Shown here in pieces: positions 22,855 through 35,104 of a DNA stretch of 64,000 nt. Made by a program: the position numbers and the translations under genes. The number at the start of each line of letters is the position of its first letter. The stretch's first letter is position 1. Source of the stretch: Archivesica marissinica. Its lineage: Eukaryota; Mollusca; Bivalvia; Venerida; Vesicomyidae. Location of the stretch: positions 46,141,477-46,205,476 of the forward strand of contig CM026401.1 in assembly GCA_014843695.1 (NCBI GenBank), read 5' to 3'. The notes beneath the pieces were generated by a model. That model was not told the DNA's origin, did no database searches, and saw nothing but the letters and a program-made list of their open reading frames with translations.

Positions 22855-23790
22855 TCAAACTCGGGTTATTCTGCGATATACCACGGTTATACAAACTCGG
22901 GTTATTCTGCGATATACCACGGTTATACAAACTCGGGTTATTCTGCGATATACCACGGTTATACAAACTCGGGTTATTCTGCGATATACCACGGTTATAC
23001 AAACTCGGGTTATTCTGCGATATACCACGGTTATACAAACTCGGGTTATTCTGCGATATACCACGGTTATACAAACTCGGGTTATTCTGCGATATACCAC
23101 GGTTATACAAACTCGGGTTATTCTGCGATATACCACGGTTATACAAACTCGGGTTATTCTGCGATATACCACGGTTATACAAACTCGGGTTATTCTGCGA
23201 TATACCACGGTTATACAAACTCGGGTTATTCTGCGATATACCACGGTTATACAAACTCGGGTTATTCTGCGATATACCACGGTTATACAAACTCGGGTTA
23301 TTCTGCGATATACCACGGTTATACAAACTCGGGTTATTCTGCGATATACCACGGTTATACAAACTCGGGTTATTCTGCGATATACCACGGTTATACAAAC
23401 TCGGGTTATTCTGCGATATACCACGGTTATACAAACTCGGGTTATTCTGCGATATACCACGGTTATACAAACTCGGGTTATTCTGCGATATACCACGGTT
23501 ATACAAACTCGGGTTATTCTGCGATATACCACGGTTATACAAACTCGGGTTATTCTGCGATATACCACGGTTATACAAACTCGGGTTATTCTGCGATATA
23601 CCACGGTTATACAAACTCGGGTTATTCTGCGATATACCACGGTTATACAAACTCGGGTTATTCTGCGATATACCACGGTTATACAAACTCGGGTTATTCT
23701 GCGATATACCACGGTTATACAAACTCGGGTTATTCTGCGATATACCACGGTTATACTACCTCGGGTTATTCTGCGATATACCACGGTTGA
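22855..23790 (+). repeat. 36-bp tandem array, almost perfectly homogeneous
   Basis: About 26 copies of a 36-bp unit made of AAACTCGGGTTATTCTGCGA then TATACCACGGTTATAC. They are identical except for the last unit (CTACC for CAAAC). Since 36 is a multiple of three, one plus frame reads TNSGYSAIYHGY throughout and two minus frames are also open. I see no start, signal peptide or splice context that would make it a gene. Confidence 0.95.
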
Positions 23791-24236
23791 TACTTATTAT
23801 TTCGATTCTAACACGACATACTTCTAATAATTTTAGACGAGAATCAAAGGAGTATTTTCTTAAAACGCCGTGCTACTCCGCTGCATTTGGCTTTCGAAAT
23901 GTCCTCCCGCGTAAGGGGTGATGACGATATTTTGTATGGAAAATATCAATCTAGTGCATACATGATCAAAAGTTGTAACTGATCAATAATTGTATTTATT
24001 TTGTCAAATAAAACTGTACAGAATAGTAACTGAAACGTTACTTAACAGAAAAACAAGACTGACAAGAGATTATCTGATTCTAAAAATAGCTCACTTCCGC
24101 GAATTCCCACGGTAGTATTAACAAACATCACGTGACTTTCATTCATAAAATTTAACACGCATTGTATAAATGGAATAGCCAAACCACGGTGCGCGCAGCA
24201 TAGTTCAAGGTATGTATATCGCAGAATAACCCGAGG
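23753..24236. mobile_element. Inverted-repeat element whose left end is the 36-bp unit
   Basis: The final unit CTACCTCGGGTTATTCTGCG at 23756 is matched, inverted, by CGCAGAATAACCCGAGGTAG at 24217-24236. Just outside or inside these, TTCTAACACGACATA (23811) pairs with TCGTGTTAGAA (24270). The interior of about 400 bp has no ORF. Confidence 0.6.
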
Positions 24237-24557
24237 TAGATTTTACTCTAACAGTATGTATGTTATTAGCTGGGTCGTGTTAGAATTATAATTATTGTAT
24301 ATCAGTTGCATATGTAGACTCATGTGATAGCTTAACGAGATCAAACAAACATACAAAAAGGTTTTCGATATATTTCAAGTATTTGTCCAATGCAACATGA
24401 TAAACACAAGTATTAATATCACCGAGCATTATTATTTCTAGTATCTTATATAATATGTATCCACGGCGATTCATAGCGCGCTCGATCTCCTTCATTCAGT
24501 CAACGACGTCAGACGGCGATTATTTAACATGTACTTGACTTGGCACACTAGAAACAG

Positions 24558-24758
24558 ACGGATCTGTAGTCCAGTGGTAACACGCTGGACTGGTAATCCA
24601 GGGATCGCAGGTTCGATCCCCCATCTGACCCTAATAAAATTAACAGTCTTTCAGTTGGGGACTTTAACCCGAGATATTGTGTCGGTCCTTTACACCATGC
24701 ACGTAAAAGAACCAGAGGAGCAACCGGTAGCGACGATAAATAATAAATAATAAAACAC
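24558..24758 (+). mobile_element. SINE family A, internally deleted
   Basis: Complete tRNA-like head (GGATCTGTAGTCCAGTGG, GGTTCGATCCC). The middle is lost between ACCAGAGGAG and CAACCGGTAGCG. It is followed by a (CGCA)/(CA) microsatellite to about 24788. Confidence 0.85.
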
Positions 24759-24789
24759 GCACGCACGCGCACACACACACACACACACT

Positions 24790-25840
24790 ATAATTATTTA
24801 TTCATCATCATAAAGGATCATGAATGAACATTTATCATTCTGACATTTAAGAACGTGACATTAACTAAAAAGAGCGCCCATCCATGCCTGAATGGACAAC
24901 GTCACGCAATGAGACAGATATAGAAACATTCGAACCACAATTCTACCACAAGCATTTAGATAGATAGGCTACGCCGGAATATTTAAAGCAGCATTACATC
25001 GTATGAAATAAAAGATATTTGAAAAATTCAAATTTTACGTATGGGTAGCAATGTTGCAACACATTCTAACATTATAATTTGTATGCTTATGTTCATTTGG
25101 TAAACAGTGTTTTTTTGCGATAAAACAAACTCGAAACCGAAAGTAAGACTTTCCGAGTCGATCGGTCACGCACTTGTTTACAACCGGAACGCATCGTCCG
25201 CACGTGTTTACATTCGGAATGCATCGTTCCCATTTGTCCCATGTTGTCTTTTTAATTAAATTACTTGATATGTTGATTCACACCTCTGTTAGCTAAGTCT
25301 TTTAGGGACATTTCTACATCCCCGCGAGGGGTTCGACAGTAGAGGAAGATAGATATATAGTCTTTCATGTTCAACATATATACGTTGTTTTCTACATCCT
25401 TTGTTGTTTCACGCATGCGCGCTGTGCGTGTTTACATTTCGTGTGTTGATAAACAAATTCGCGTATACGACGGTTTAAATTTATTGGAATTTTATCGTTT
25501 CTGAGTGACTATTTCGATTTTTGTAAACACACACACATTAGTATTTATATTTTACCCAACACATCCTTTATTACGATGTAATGCTGCTTTAACATGTAGA
25601 AAAGATTTTACTTATAAAAAGTCTCTTCAAATGCAACACTTGAAGTTTATTTGACATGCAAAGATCTGCACACATTTATTGGTGATGTTTTGTATCCAAT
25701 GAAGTGATTTACGACTAGTAGCTACACAAACAAACCGTGTTCATTTATGTACAGATTGCTATACATATAAATTATTACTGACAATGGAAATATACAAAGT
25801 TAATCACGACTTATGACAGTGTCATTGAATATCTGGAGCA
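24790..25840. other. No gene recognised
   Basis: About 1 kb of AT-rich intergenic sequence. A fragment CCCGCGAGGGGTTCGACAGT at 25322 recurs near 58435 and marks another dispersed repeat. Confidence 0.5.
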
Positions 25841-25845
25841 GTACA

Positions 25846-26020
25846 GTCAAACATATGTTAGTTGTTACCTCTAACAAGCCGCCGACCTGTATTAATCAGC
25901 AAGTTTCCAGATTCCCAATATGTTGTTTTATTATACTTTTGACCTCTATTAAACAGCCACCTGTGCTAAGCAGCCATGTTCTGTGATTTCCTTGGATGTC
26001 TGCTTAACACAGGTTTGGCT
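25846..26020. mobile_element. MITE family G (hairpin element)
   Basis: Begins ACAGTCAAACATATGTTAG and ends CTTAACACAGGTTTGGCTG, which are inverted termini. A second copy is fused to the 35-bp satellite at 51200-51372, with a shared interior such as CCCAATATGTT and TGACCTCTATTAA. Confidence 0.75.
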
Positions 26021-26104
26021 GCACATTCTATAGAAGCGCATATTGGTGTTTTAGGCGTGGTGTTTGAAATGTTTGTCTTTAGAATCGAAAGCCTCATGCT
26101 GAGA

Positions 26105-26275
26105 TATAGATGTGTTAAGTGGCACCAACAGCTTAGGTCATACGGCGACTCTCCATGTTATTATTGATGGAGGAAGTGACGGTGTGCCCCAAGCAGTATT
26201 GTAGGCACGGACACGCACCCGGGTAGAACCACCGACCTACCACAAGCCAGCTGGATAGCTTTATCATATGAACTA
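26105..26275. repeat. Dispersed SINE-like repeat, family E
   Basis: GTGGCACCAACAGCTTAGGT, CCCAAGCAGTATTGTAGGCA and CAAGCCAGCTGGATAGC. The block resembles 3345-3760 and 56520-56768. Confidence 0.5.
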
Positions 26276-26354
26276 ATATAAAATTGTATCAAACCATTAG
26301 AAACAATGATACATTAGCCATGCACCCGGTGTATTGAAATCTGTACAACATTTA

Positions 26355-26422
26355 CAGATCGAACCTGCGATCCCTGGATTACCAATACAGCGTGTTATCA
26401 CTGGACTACAGATCCGTCTGTA
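26355..26422 (-). mobile_element. SINE family A, head fragment
   Basis: Only the tRNA-like head remains: GATCGAACCTGCGATCCCTG to CACTGGACTACAGATCCGTC on the plus strand. Confidence 0.8.
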
Positions 26423-26990
26423 AAAACCATATGTATGATGCATATGGCATGTATATGGGTAGACGTTTAAGATCATCTGCAAAGCATATATGTAGACGTC
26501 TTGTGGCTGAACACCAAGTACGCTAATTATATGTAATTAGTAGCTTTGAGTCATACACTACACTTTTATCTTGACAGCTAGAGATGTAAATGGCTGTGGT
26601 TATCAGTATTTAACTGCGTTCCATTATTAAAGCACTACGCTCTATGAGTTGTATATTAGACTGCAGTGTGTCTATATTGTTATGAATATCGTAGACCGTT
26701 ATGCCATCAGCATATAGATCAGTTGACGAAACAGTCATAGCTGGAGCGAGTGGTAACTCATTTATAAATAGAAGAATATGCGGTCTAAGCATTGAACAGC
26801 GGACCCCTAAAGGGGGCCAATATGTTTGGGAGTGACCTCCGTGGCCGAGTGGTTACCCATCATCGCTATGCACTGGGGCGTCGAATTATTTCAAGCGATG
26901 AAGCTATCCAGCTGGATTGCGGAAGGTCAGTGGTTTTACACTGATGCCATTCAGTGCCTGATATAAAGATATAATTATATATAAAGAAAA

Positions 26991-27341
26991 TTACAGGTAT
27001 CTCTCAATATAAATATGTACAGTCTAACCTCGCTATAACGAGTACACACAAGAATGACAAAGAGCGGTATCTTTTTTTCAGGCCCCCTTTCGGAGTAACC
27101 CCATTTATTTTCCACGTCATAGGTCGAGTAGGGGTCGAGGAGCATCCCCTATTCGCCTTGCAATGTATATATACATTTACAATATACATAATAGATATAT
27201 GTACATTCATATCATCTACATAAGGTTTTTTTGCACAACCAAACAAAAAAAGAAGAAAAAAGGGGTTGACAGTGGTATCTTTATCATTCATGTGTGTAGC
27301 GAGGTTAAACTGTACATATTTATATTGAGAGATACCTGTAA
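26991..27341. mobile_element. MITE with about 45-bp terminal inverted repeats
   Basis: The left end TTACAGGTATCTCTCAATAT, followed by AAATATGTACAGTCTAACCT, pairs with TATTGAGAGATACCTGTAA at the right. The total of 351 bp holds no coding frame. A tRNA-like fragment (CCGTGGCCGAGTGGTTA) lies just upstream at 26836. Confidence 0.8.
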
Positions 27342-27590
27342 TCAATTGAGACAATAAAATAACACGTATGCTTTGCAGCTTAATGTGAATGTCACATAAA
27401 TCAAACGTTATTTTAATATATTCCATCTTTAAATTCAACTGTCAAAACTAAAATATAAATTCGATAGCCAATGATGCAGACTAGACCTATAGTAAAACTC
27501 CTTCATACCGGAACTTGTTCAAGCCGTATATCCTTCCAAATCAGACGATTATTTAGTCCCGATGTTTTTAGTCATTGCATACATAACTGT

Positions 27591-27881
27591 GTTTTTAAGG
27601 TTAATTTATCGCCGCTACCGGTTGCCCATATGAGCGACGCTTCCTGCAGAGATTAGTCATTTTAGATTTTTGGAGGATAGTGCAATGATACAGACAGAAG
27701 CCCATTCCAGAGTCTCCTCTGGTTCTTTTACGTGCACGGTGTACAGCACCGACACGAGACCTCGGTTTAACGTCCAATCTGAAAGACTGTTAATGTTATT
27801 AGGGTCAGACGGGGGATCGCACCTGCGATCCCTGGATTACCAGTCCAGCATGTTACCACTGGACTATAGATCCGTCTGTAA
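27591..27881 (-). mobile_element. SINE family A, full length
   Basis: Full-length minus-strand copy from TTAATTTATCGCCGCTACCG to CACTGGACTATAGATCCGTC, with several mutations in the tRNA-like part (an older copy). Confidence 0.85.
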
Positions 27882-28089
27882 ACATAAACTGCAAAAGTTT
27901 ATTTTTATATTTCCACTATTAAATATAAGCAAATCAACGAGCCAACATTCTTGAAAAACATGCATATCAAATAAGACATGTTTTAAAACTGTTTGTGTGT
28001 GCTATATACTATATAATATGATATATTGACTTGTATAATTAAGATTAATCAGCTGATGTCCAACAGCTACTACACATACATGTATGTGT

Positions 28090-29270
28090 CTCCTTGCAAG
28101 CACTGCATAGAAGAACTACTTGTACATATACGTCACAAAGAACAACACATACACGTATGTCATGCATATAGAAGAACTACTTGTACATATACGTCACACA
28201 GAACAACACATACACGTATGTCATGCATATAGAAGAACTACTTGTACATATACGTCACACAGAACAACACGTACACGTATGTCATGCATTTAGAAGAACT
28301 ACTTGTACATATACGTCACACAGAACAACACGTACACGTATGTCATGCATATAGAAGAACTACTTGTACACATACGTCACACAGATCAACACATACACGT
28401 ATGTCATGCATATAGAAGAACTACTTGTACATATACGTCACAAAGAACAACACATACACGTATGTCATGCATATAGAAGAACTACTTGTACACATACGTC
28501 ACAAAGAACAACACATACACGTATGTCATGCATTTAGAAGAACTACTTGTACATATACGTCACACAGAACAACACGTACACGTATGTCATGCATATAGAA
28601 GAACTACTTGTACACATACGTCACACAGATCAACACATACACGTATGTCATGCATATAGAAGAACTACTTGTACATATACGTCACACAGAACAACACGTA
28701 CACGTATGTCATGCATATAGAAGAACTACTTGTACACATACGTCACACAGAACAACACATACACGTATGTCATGCATATAGAAGAACTACTTGTACATAT
28801 ACGTCACAAAGAACAACACATACACGTATGTCATGCATATAGAAGAACTACTTGTACATATACGTCACAAAGAACAACACGTACACGTATGTCATGCATA
28901 TAGAAGAACTACTTGTACATATACGTCACAAAGAACAACACATACACGTATGTCATGCATATAGAAGAACTACTTGTACATATACGTCACAAAGAACAAC
29001 ACATACACGTATGTCATGCATATAGAAGAACTACTTGTACATATACGTCACACAGATCAACACGTACACGTATGTCATGCATTTAGAAGAACTACTTGTA
29101 CATATACGTCACAAATAACAACACATACACGTATGTCATGCATATAGAAGAACTACTTGTACATATACGTCACAAAGAACAACACATACACGTATGTCAT
29201 GCATATAGAAGAACTACTTGTACACATACGTCACAAAGAACAACACATACACGTATGTCATGCATTTAGA
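28090..29270 (+). repeat. 61-bp tandem array
   Basis: About 19 units containing TAGAAGAACTACTTGTACAT, ATACGTCACAAAGAACAACA and ACACGTATGTCATGCA. Variant sites (ACATA/ACACA, CAAAG/CACAG, CATAC/CGTAC) are shuffled between units, as expected from unequal exchange. Confidence 0.95.
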
Positions 29271-29464
29271 GTGCACTAAATACTCTCTATACATTTGCTT
29301 CATTCACAATGAAAAGGTCTCTAATCCGCTGATCCAGTGATTCTGCTTAGAAAATTATCACTGAATAGTGATTAATTTCTCTCTTTTGCAAATAGGTCAA
29401 TGACTTTGAAATTAGGTTCAGTGGTCGCTTAGGTTTACATAATGGCACTTGGTTCTCTCTGTTA

Positions 29465-29675
29465 AATTCTTCAATGTCTTTAAAAGAAACATTTATTCAA
29501 TGAACCTGTTGAACTAGTGATGTTTCAATGTTTGGTATATTGTAGTTTTCAATTGCAAATTCTTCAATGTCTTTAAAAGAACAATTTGTTCAATGAACCT
29601 ATTGAACTAGTGAGGTTTCAATGTTTGGTATAGTGTAGTTTTCTCTTGCAAATTCGTCAATGTCTTAAAAAATAA
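29465..29675 (+). repeat. Tandem duplication of about 105 bp
   Basis: Two diverged copies of AATTCTTCAATGTCTTTAAA through CAATGTTTGGTATAGTGTAG. Non-coding. Confidence 0.75.
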
Positions 29676-29719
29676 GAGAGAGTCCACATCATGGTGCTTA
29701 TTTTCTCTTGTATATACAC

Positions 29720-29935
29720 ATTTATTTTAGCTCGATTGCGAAACAAGTTCTTACAACTTAATCACCCTCGAGACCTCATTCCTGATGGAATCCATCGCCA
29801 CGAGGTAGAGAGAAGAGGCATGTGAACTTTAAATGCCTTGCCTAAGGGCACAATCGGAACGGCTCCTGCAGGACGCGAACTAACTTCGCACCTGACGCGA
29901 ATGCGCTTAGCCTACCACTGCGCTATCACGATTGT
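29720..29935 (-). mobile_element. SINE family B
   Basis: Plus-strand reading starts ATTTATTTTAGCTCGATTGC and ends CTACCACTGCGCTATCACGA, i.e. a minus-strand insertion with tRNA-like head at the right. Confidence 0.85.
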
Positions 29936-30470
29936 TATTTTCTCTTGCAAACGCGTCCACAAATGACATTAGAAGAAAACTGGTCCAGTGACGTTTTCGA
30001 TTAGATGGGTTTTACTGTATAGTGCATATTCATGCATATCATGACAACTAAAATACAATTTAAAATTGCAGTTTTGAAGCATCATTTAATAGTTGTTCTC
30101 ACACAATGGTTTCCTGGTGTTTAAGTATGTACTAATCAGTTGTCTCTCTTTTGATACGTTGGCATACCACCATTTGACATGACACGTGTTTGATAGCCAG
30201 AAACAAAAGAGCGTTACGTCGTGGATAGGTATTCGATTAACACCAGCATACCACCTGGACACTGATTTATTATGATTTATTTGCCTGGAGTAAAATTTCT
30301 AATAAGATATTAAAGATATTCTATTATTTTATTGTTCAATGAATTTGTCTGTTTCGGTTTAATACGATAATTCTAGTTTTAAGGACATACACACGCGGGA
30401 TGCTCGTTTCCTGAAAAAGCAGTTGCGTTCAGACTTAAACGTATATTTAGCTTAGAAGACATAATAAAAA

Positions 30471-30531
30471 ATGTCTGTGATAGTTCTGTTCTACTGCGTG
30501 CTATTCATCTCTTCAGCCTTGATAGATGCAA
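30471..30531 (+). CDS. Q-rich secreted-family gene 2, exon 1 (signal peptide)
   Basis: ATG at 30471 starts MSVIVLFYCVLFISSALIDA, a short hydrophobic core with small residues near the end: a typical secretory signal peptide. The donor A|GTAAGT lies at 30531/30532 and leaves one base of a codon (phase 1). That base joins the acceptor at 32674 (TTTTGCAG) to make ATA (Ile). Gene 3's exon 1 has the same length class and phase. This ATG is chosen because the in-frame ATG upstream of exon 2 (32581) lies in intron sequence before a clear acceptor. The signal peptide implies entry into the secretory pathway. Confidence 0.75.
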
Positions 30532-30599
30532 GTAAGTATACAATGTTTATAATTTTGGAAAGAGGTGGGGCTGCTTGGGATCCCTTGATATATCCTTTT

Positions 30600-30795
30600 A
30601 TTTACAACGTATCCACGGGTCGGCAAGCATCCCCTGTATTTACAACGTAAGCTCGGGTCGGCACGCATCCCCTGTATTTACAACGTAAGCTCGGGTCGGC
30701 AAGCATCCCCTGTATTTACAACGTAAGCTCGGGTCGGCAAGCATCCCCTGTATTTACAACGTAAGCTCGGGTCGGCACGCATCCCCTGTATTATT
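30600..30795 (+). repeat. 38-bp tandem array in intron 1 of gene 2
   Basis: Five copies of a unit holding TATTTACAACGTAAGCTCGG and GTCGGCAAGCATCCCCTG. Confidence 0.9.
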
Positions 30796-31296
30796 ATATG
30801 CATATACATGGAATTTAGATTCATTTGTTTTAGAGATTTTGTAATACTATTCTGTTCTAACCATATTCTATTCTAACCACATTTCCCTTATAATGACACC
30901 ATTTGCATGGTATGTACATTTCTTAAAATGAATAGATTTAATGGGTAATGGCTTCTAAAATGTGCTAGATATTGACCCAAAACAAATATTTTGAAAATAA
31001 ACAACAAAAAACCCGTGTTTCAATGTGTCGATTTATTAAATTAAATATTGGCCCAACTACGATGCTGAGAAATACAAAAGTTTATGGTTAATTAAGTTAT
31101 CTCTAGAGCAATATATTATTTATTGAGCATCATATCGACCAAAAGGAATGAACAGTTTATGTCAATAGTTCGCAGAGGTATGCTACTGGTAACTATCTAG
31201 AGCTTCTAGAGTCGTACATGTACATATGCTATGTACAAAGAACACAATCTCTGAAGACATATTTGACATGGGTTTTGTTTGGTCTTGAAATTAGGT

Positions 31297-31526
31297 GACA
31301 TATGTATGTATGTATGTATGTATGTTCCTTTAATGTCAAACCCCTCGCGGGGACTTAGACATGTTTTCCTGGGCAGGCTCAGCCGACCTAAGCGATTAAC
31401 CAGTACTAAGCAATGTGTGTGAGGTGCCTTGCTCAATGACACTACATACGTGGCCTGACCGAGTATCGAACCATGGACCGTTCGATTCCAAATCCGACGC
31501 TCTACCACTGGACCACGGACGCCATG
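31297..31526 (-). mobile_element. SINE family C
   Basis: (TATG)n tail at 31304-31325, then TTTAATGTCAAACCCCTCGC and the minus-strand tRNA-like head ending CTACCACTGGACCACGGACG. It lies in intron 1 of gene 2. Confidence 0.85.
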
Positions 31527-31858
31527 TTCATACAATCAATCTTGAAAACCCCCAAGACGCTCTAGATAGTTGTTTTTGATTTTGTATCCAAAATGTGTGA
31601 GCTTCATGCATATTTATCATTCTTACCATGTTCAAAATTTCATTATAATCGGACGAGTAGATTTTGAAATATTCGCAAATTCATAAGTGTAAAAAATTGA
31701 AACTTTTAAAAAATAAAATCCAGTGAAATAAGACTGCTGAGATCCATAATTGTAACTAAGGAACTAGAGAAGTCATTAACAACCAGTATCTGAACAGCTT
31801 GCAATCAAACCAAAGCAACATTTCATCCAATACTGACACCATGATGATGGTTGAGCTT

Positions 31859-32059
31859 ATTAACTCTTTCACCGCCAATGTCGCATAAAAGCGACTTTGT
31901 AAAAAAGTAGAGAACCCGATCGGTCGGAACAGAACATGCCGTCTGATCAGGCTATTTGCTGATTGCTCTTCGGACAGTGGAGCTGAAGCGTTACGCCGCG
32001 GCTGATCTGGATCTATGTTGTTTGCACATGCTCTGAATTTATTCAGCGCTGAAAGAGTT
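31859..32059. mobile_element. MITE, inverted relative of the 2890-3122 copy
   Basis: Begins TTAACTCTTTCACCGCCAAT and ends CAGCGCTGAAAGAGTTAA. The interior is the reverse complement of the copy in gene 1's intron, with some deletion. It lies in intron 1 of gene 2. Confidence 0.8.
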
Positions 32060-32674
32060 AAAAAAAACTTACACCATAAAAAGAACTGTGCCCTTTTATA
32101 CTGAGCGTTACTTTTTCGTTAGAAATTTTAGAATTATGGATTTTACTATCGTGATTGAAAAAAATAATCACTAATTTCACTAATTGCACTAATTTACCCA
32201 ATGTTTCGCATATTTTGATACGAAATGTGCCTATATATATCTTTCTAAAAGGATATAAATATTACCTCTAGGGTAAGTGCACAGTTTCCTTTTGGTGTCA
32301 GTATATTATGAGATATGTAGTTTTGGTGAAATTACTGGAAACGAATCCTATTGATTTAAAAAAAAATCTCTATTTGTAGTCCCGTAATAAGGTGAACTTT
32401 GAAATATACTTCTAGTAAATCGACATGCGAGTTCTTGACACCCAACCTGACGGCAAGTAATTATTAATGCTCAATATCGGAAAAGGTACGTTTGACAGTT
32501 GGAGCATGCCAAATGTCGTTGCTAAAGTGTTGGTGCTATGTAAAGATTATTGTAAAACTATTAAATATTAACAATATATATTGCTATATAGAATGCCCAT
32601 ATGTTATATCCCTGTCCATAATGTGTACCATTTACAAAGTATACATATTCCGAAAGCCTATTTCATTTTTGCAG

Positions 32675-33674
32675 TACATTTGAAAAACATCGACCAAGCT
32701 TCGAAAACTAAAGCTATTAATAAAGACAATCGCATACTAATAAAAGAAGCACAACAGGTAGCAAACACAATAGGTACATTCGACATACAACGAATCTTAC
32801 CTAGCAATGTTTCTAATGCACAGAATGTCGTAAACAATCTTGTATTGACAGAAAGAACAAAACAAACCCCCGATGAATTACAGCTTGAAATAAAAGAGTT
32901 GCAGGGTATGCAGGCACAACTTCAAAAAGAAATTGCAGAAGGAAGTAATCAAAAGAAAGAAAAGTTATTACTACACATTAAAACACAAATCCAAACACGA
33001 CAGAATAAGCAAAATCAGCAAGAGCAGACTGGAACTGGCTTACAGCATGGAGAACAACTACAAACAGCAGAAAACGTACAAGCGGCTGAACCAAGTAAAG
33101 TGATACATCAAAATGTACAAGACATACCGCAACAACTAATACGTCCACCGAATCAACAACAAGTGATCAAGCAACAGAATAATATAAAGACACAACTGCA
33201 AAACAAGCAAAACCAACATCAGCAGCAACAAAGTCAAACGATTATACAAACACGGTCAATGCCAGCTCCGAAACAACACTATATGCAAAACAAAAACCAG
33301 GTTTTATTCAAAACTGCTACTAATCAAAATATAAATCACCCACAGAACAGGCAAATGCAGCTGCTAAACAGTGGAAACGTAAAACAGGTACAGTTTGCCA
33401 TACAACGTGAACCAACACAAGGTATGCTATACCAACAGCCATTGGCGATGATGCATAAGCAAGTAATTCAACCAGCAACAGCACGGCACCTTATTGTACC
33501 ACTAAGGGCGTTGTCGTTGGATAATATTATTCAAAATCAAATACTTCCGAAACGATATGTAATGGTAAATTCTGGAGCGGGACTTGTACAACCGGATGTC
33601 GCTGTCAGACCACCGACAACCACCATGCCAACAGCTGCAGGTGTACCTATAACACCACCGACATATCGATCAAG
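32675..33674 (+). CDS. Q-rich secreted-family gene 2, exon 2 (Gln-rich body)
   Basis: This exon follows the acceptor at 32674 and codes for about residues 21-354. Order: a basic/Asn-rich N-terminal part; a Leu/Glu/Lys helix (TPDELQLEIKELQGMQAQLQ, around residues 86-106) followed by LLLHIKTQIQTRQNKQNQQ, which aligns with LLLKHLEKQIKLKKQQ of gene 3; a Gln-rich region of low complexity; a more varied segment (residues about 250-330) with Met, Val and Leu; and a Pro/Thr tail (TTTMPTAAGVPITPPTYRS). The donor AG|GTTAGT at 33674 leaves two codon bases (phase 2). No cysteine is seen in most of the exon. Unlike genes 1 and 3 it has no regular tandem repeat. Function unknown; an extracellular matrix or adhesive protein would fit the composition, but that is inference. 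Confidence 0.8.
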
Positions 33675-33689
33675 GTTAGTAACATAATT

Positions 33690-34190
33690 TAATCAAACAT
33701 GACACCAGAACATGCCCAATTAGAAGAAATGTTAAATTAGACATATCTTGTAACCACACGGTGTATCTGAAATCTGAACAATATTTACAGACTAAACTAA
33801 ATTTGTATAAACGTGTTGGTGATTTTGACTGTCCGTTGTCATGGATACAGATTGACATTGAATACATATATCCTAGTTAAATGATATCTGACACCAATTA
33901 ACGCGTGGCTTAAAATACGTTAAAAGAATATTTATTTGCGCGGGGATCATTCTGTTATAAACAGATCATTCTAGATACAATCAGTAAGATAGTCGATAAA
34001 AAATATTTACAAAAATGTCGTTAAATATGTCATAGCACAATTCGAAGGGACAATCGATACGTTATCCAACCGATATAACACCCAACCGAAACATTAACAC
34101 AATCCCTACCTAGCCATTGCCACGTTAATGCAGTGGACGAAGACTCAGAGCGTTGCTATATTGACCGATGGGCACCTTTGTCACCCGCCA
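33690..34190. other. Intron 2 of gene 2, no gene
   Basis: AT-rich intron sequence. Nothing recognised before the SINE fragments that begin near 34190. Confidence 0.5.
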
Positions 34191-34292
34191 ACTGGATAAG
34201 CTCCGTCGAATGAAATAATTTGACACATCCAACAGTAAATGCCATGTGATTTGGAGTCTAATGACTCTAACCACTCGGTCGCGGAGGCCCCA
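34190..34292 (-). mobile_element. SINE fragment, family D (tRNA-like head)
   Basis: CTAACCACTCGGTCGCGGAGG on the plus strand is the reverse complement of a Leu/Ser-tRNA-like head (CCGAGTGGTTAG). CAACTGGATAAGCTCCGTCG precedes it. Confidence 0.6.
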
Positions 34293-34542
34293 CTCTTATG
34301 ATCCATGTTGTTGCACGGTATTATGGTATTCACCAACATAAGCAAAGGTATATGATTTTGGAGATGATTTGAATAATATAATAATATACCGTTAGCCATA
34401 CTAATCATCATAATGTTTTCGTTTTACGAATGTAGCTTATACCGTTTAACAGCAGCTTCTTGGTGCGTGCATTTAGAATGAATCATTCATAGAAGATGAA
34501 CCTGATTACGAGAAGGGCGTCGATATCGATGCACAACAGTTC

Positions 34543-34770
34543 AGTCATGATAACGCAGTAACAGCGCGTTCGCTTCGGGTTCTAGAGGCCCCGACGGAGA
34601 GCGCGGCCAGCTGTAGCCGTCGTTAAGATTGTACTCATTTAGGCAATGCACCTAAATTTCACAAAGCTTCTCTCTACGTCATGGTGGTGAAATAAATCAA
34701 GATTGAGGTCTCGAGAGCGATTAATATAATGTATAAACTTGTTTCGCAATAGAGCTAACATAAATTTAAG
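34543..34770 (+). mobile_element. SINE family B, diverged
   Basis: AGTCATGATAACGCAGTAAC-type head, then GAGAGCGATTAATATAATG and GTTTCGCAATAGAGCTAAC. It is an old copy with many changes. Confidence 0.65.
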
Positions 34771-35003
34771 TTCAAGTTTTATTTATTTTGCAACGATTGC
34801 GAAGCAAGTTTGAACAACTTATATTAATCACTCTCGTTGGCGCGGATGAAAGCGTACATGTGGTCATTCGTGTGGGAGGAAACCGGAGTACTCGGAGAAA
34901 ACCCACCTGTCCGATCTGACGACCATCGTACCATCTAACGAAGATCGAACCCGGGATGCATTGGTGAGAAGCGAGCGCGCTAACTACTACGCTAATCGGA
35001 CAG
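34771..35003 (-). mobile_element. SINE-like repeat, family V
   Basis: It runs from TTTATTTATTTTGCAACGATT to GCGCTAACTACTACGCTAAT, with the conserved GTGGGAGGAAACCGGAGTAC and ACCCACCTGTCCGATCTGAC. It abuts the last part of intron 2 of gene 2. Confidence 0.8.
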
Positions 35004-35104
35004 CTAACATAAATGTGTATAAACTAAACTAATAAAAGTTCAGGTAATATGATAGTGTGCAAACCTACCTAATTTAATATATATATACATTTTAACCTTT
35101 ACAG

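Noticed and set aside
22804..23790. Long repeat ORFs on both strands (TNSGYSAIYHGY repeats and others)
   Set aside because: The 36-bp unit is a multiple of three and lacks stops in several frames on both strands. There is no signal peptide, splice support or non-repeat coding sequence beside it, and it links to an inverted-repeat element.
32581..32674. ATG at 32581 as the start of gene 2
   Set aside because: This stretch precedes a strong acceptor (TTTTGCAG at 32674). A signal-peptide exon at 30471 with matching phase exists, and gene 3 has the same arrangement.
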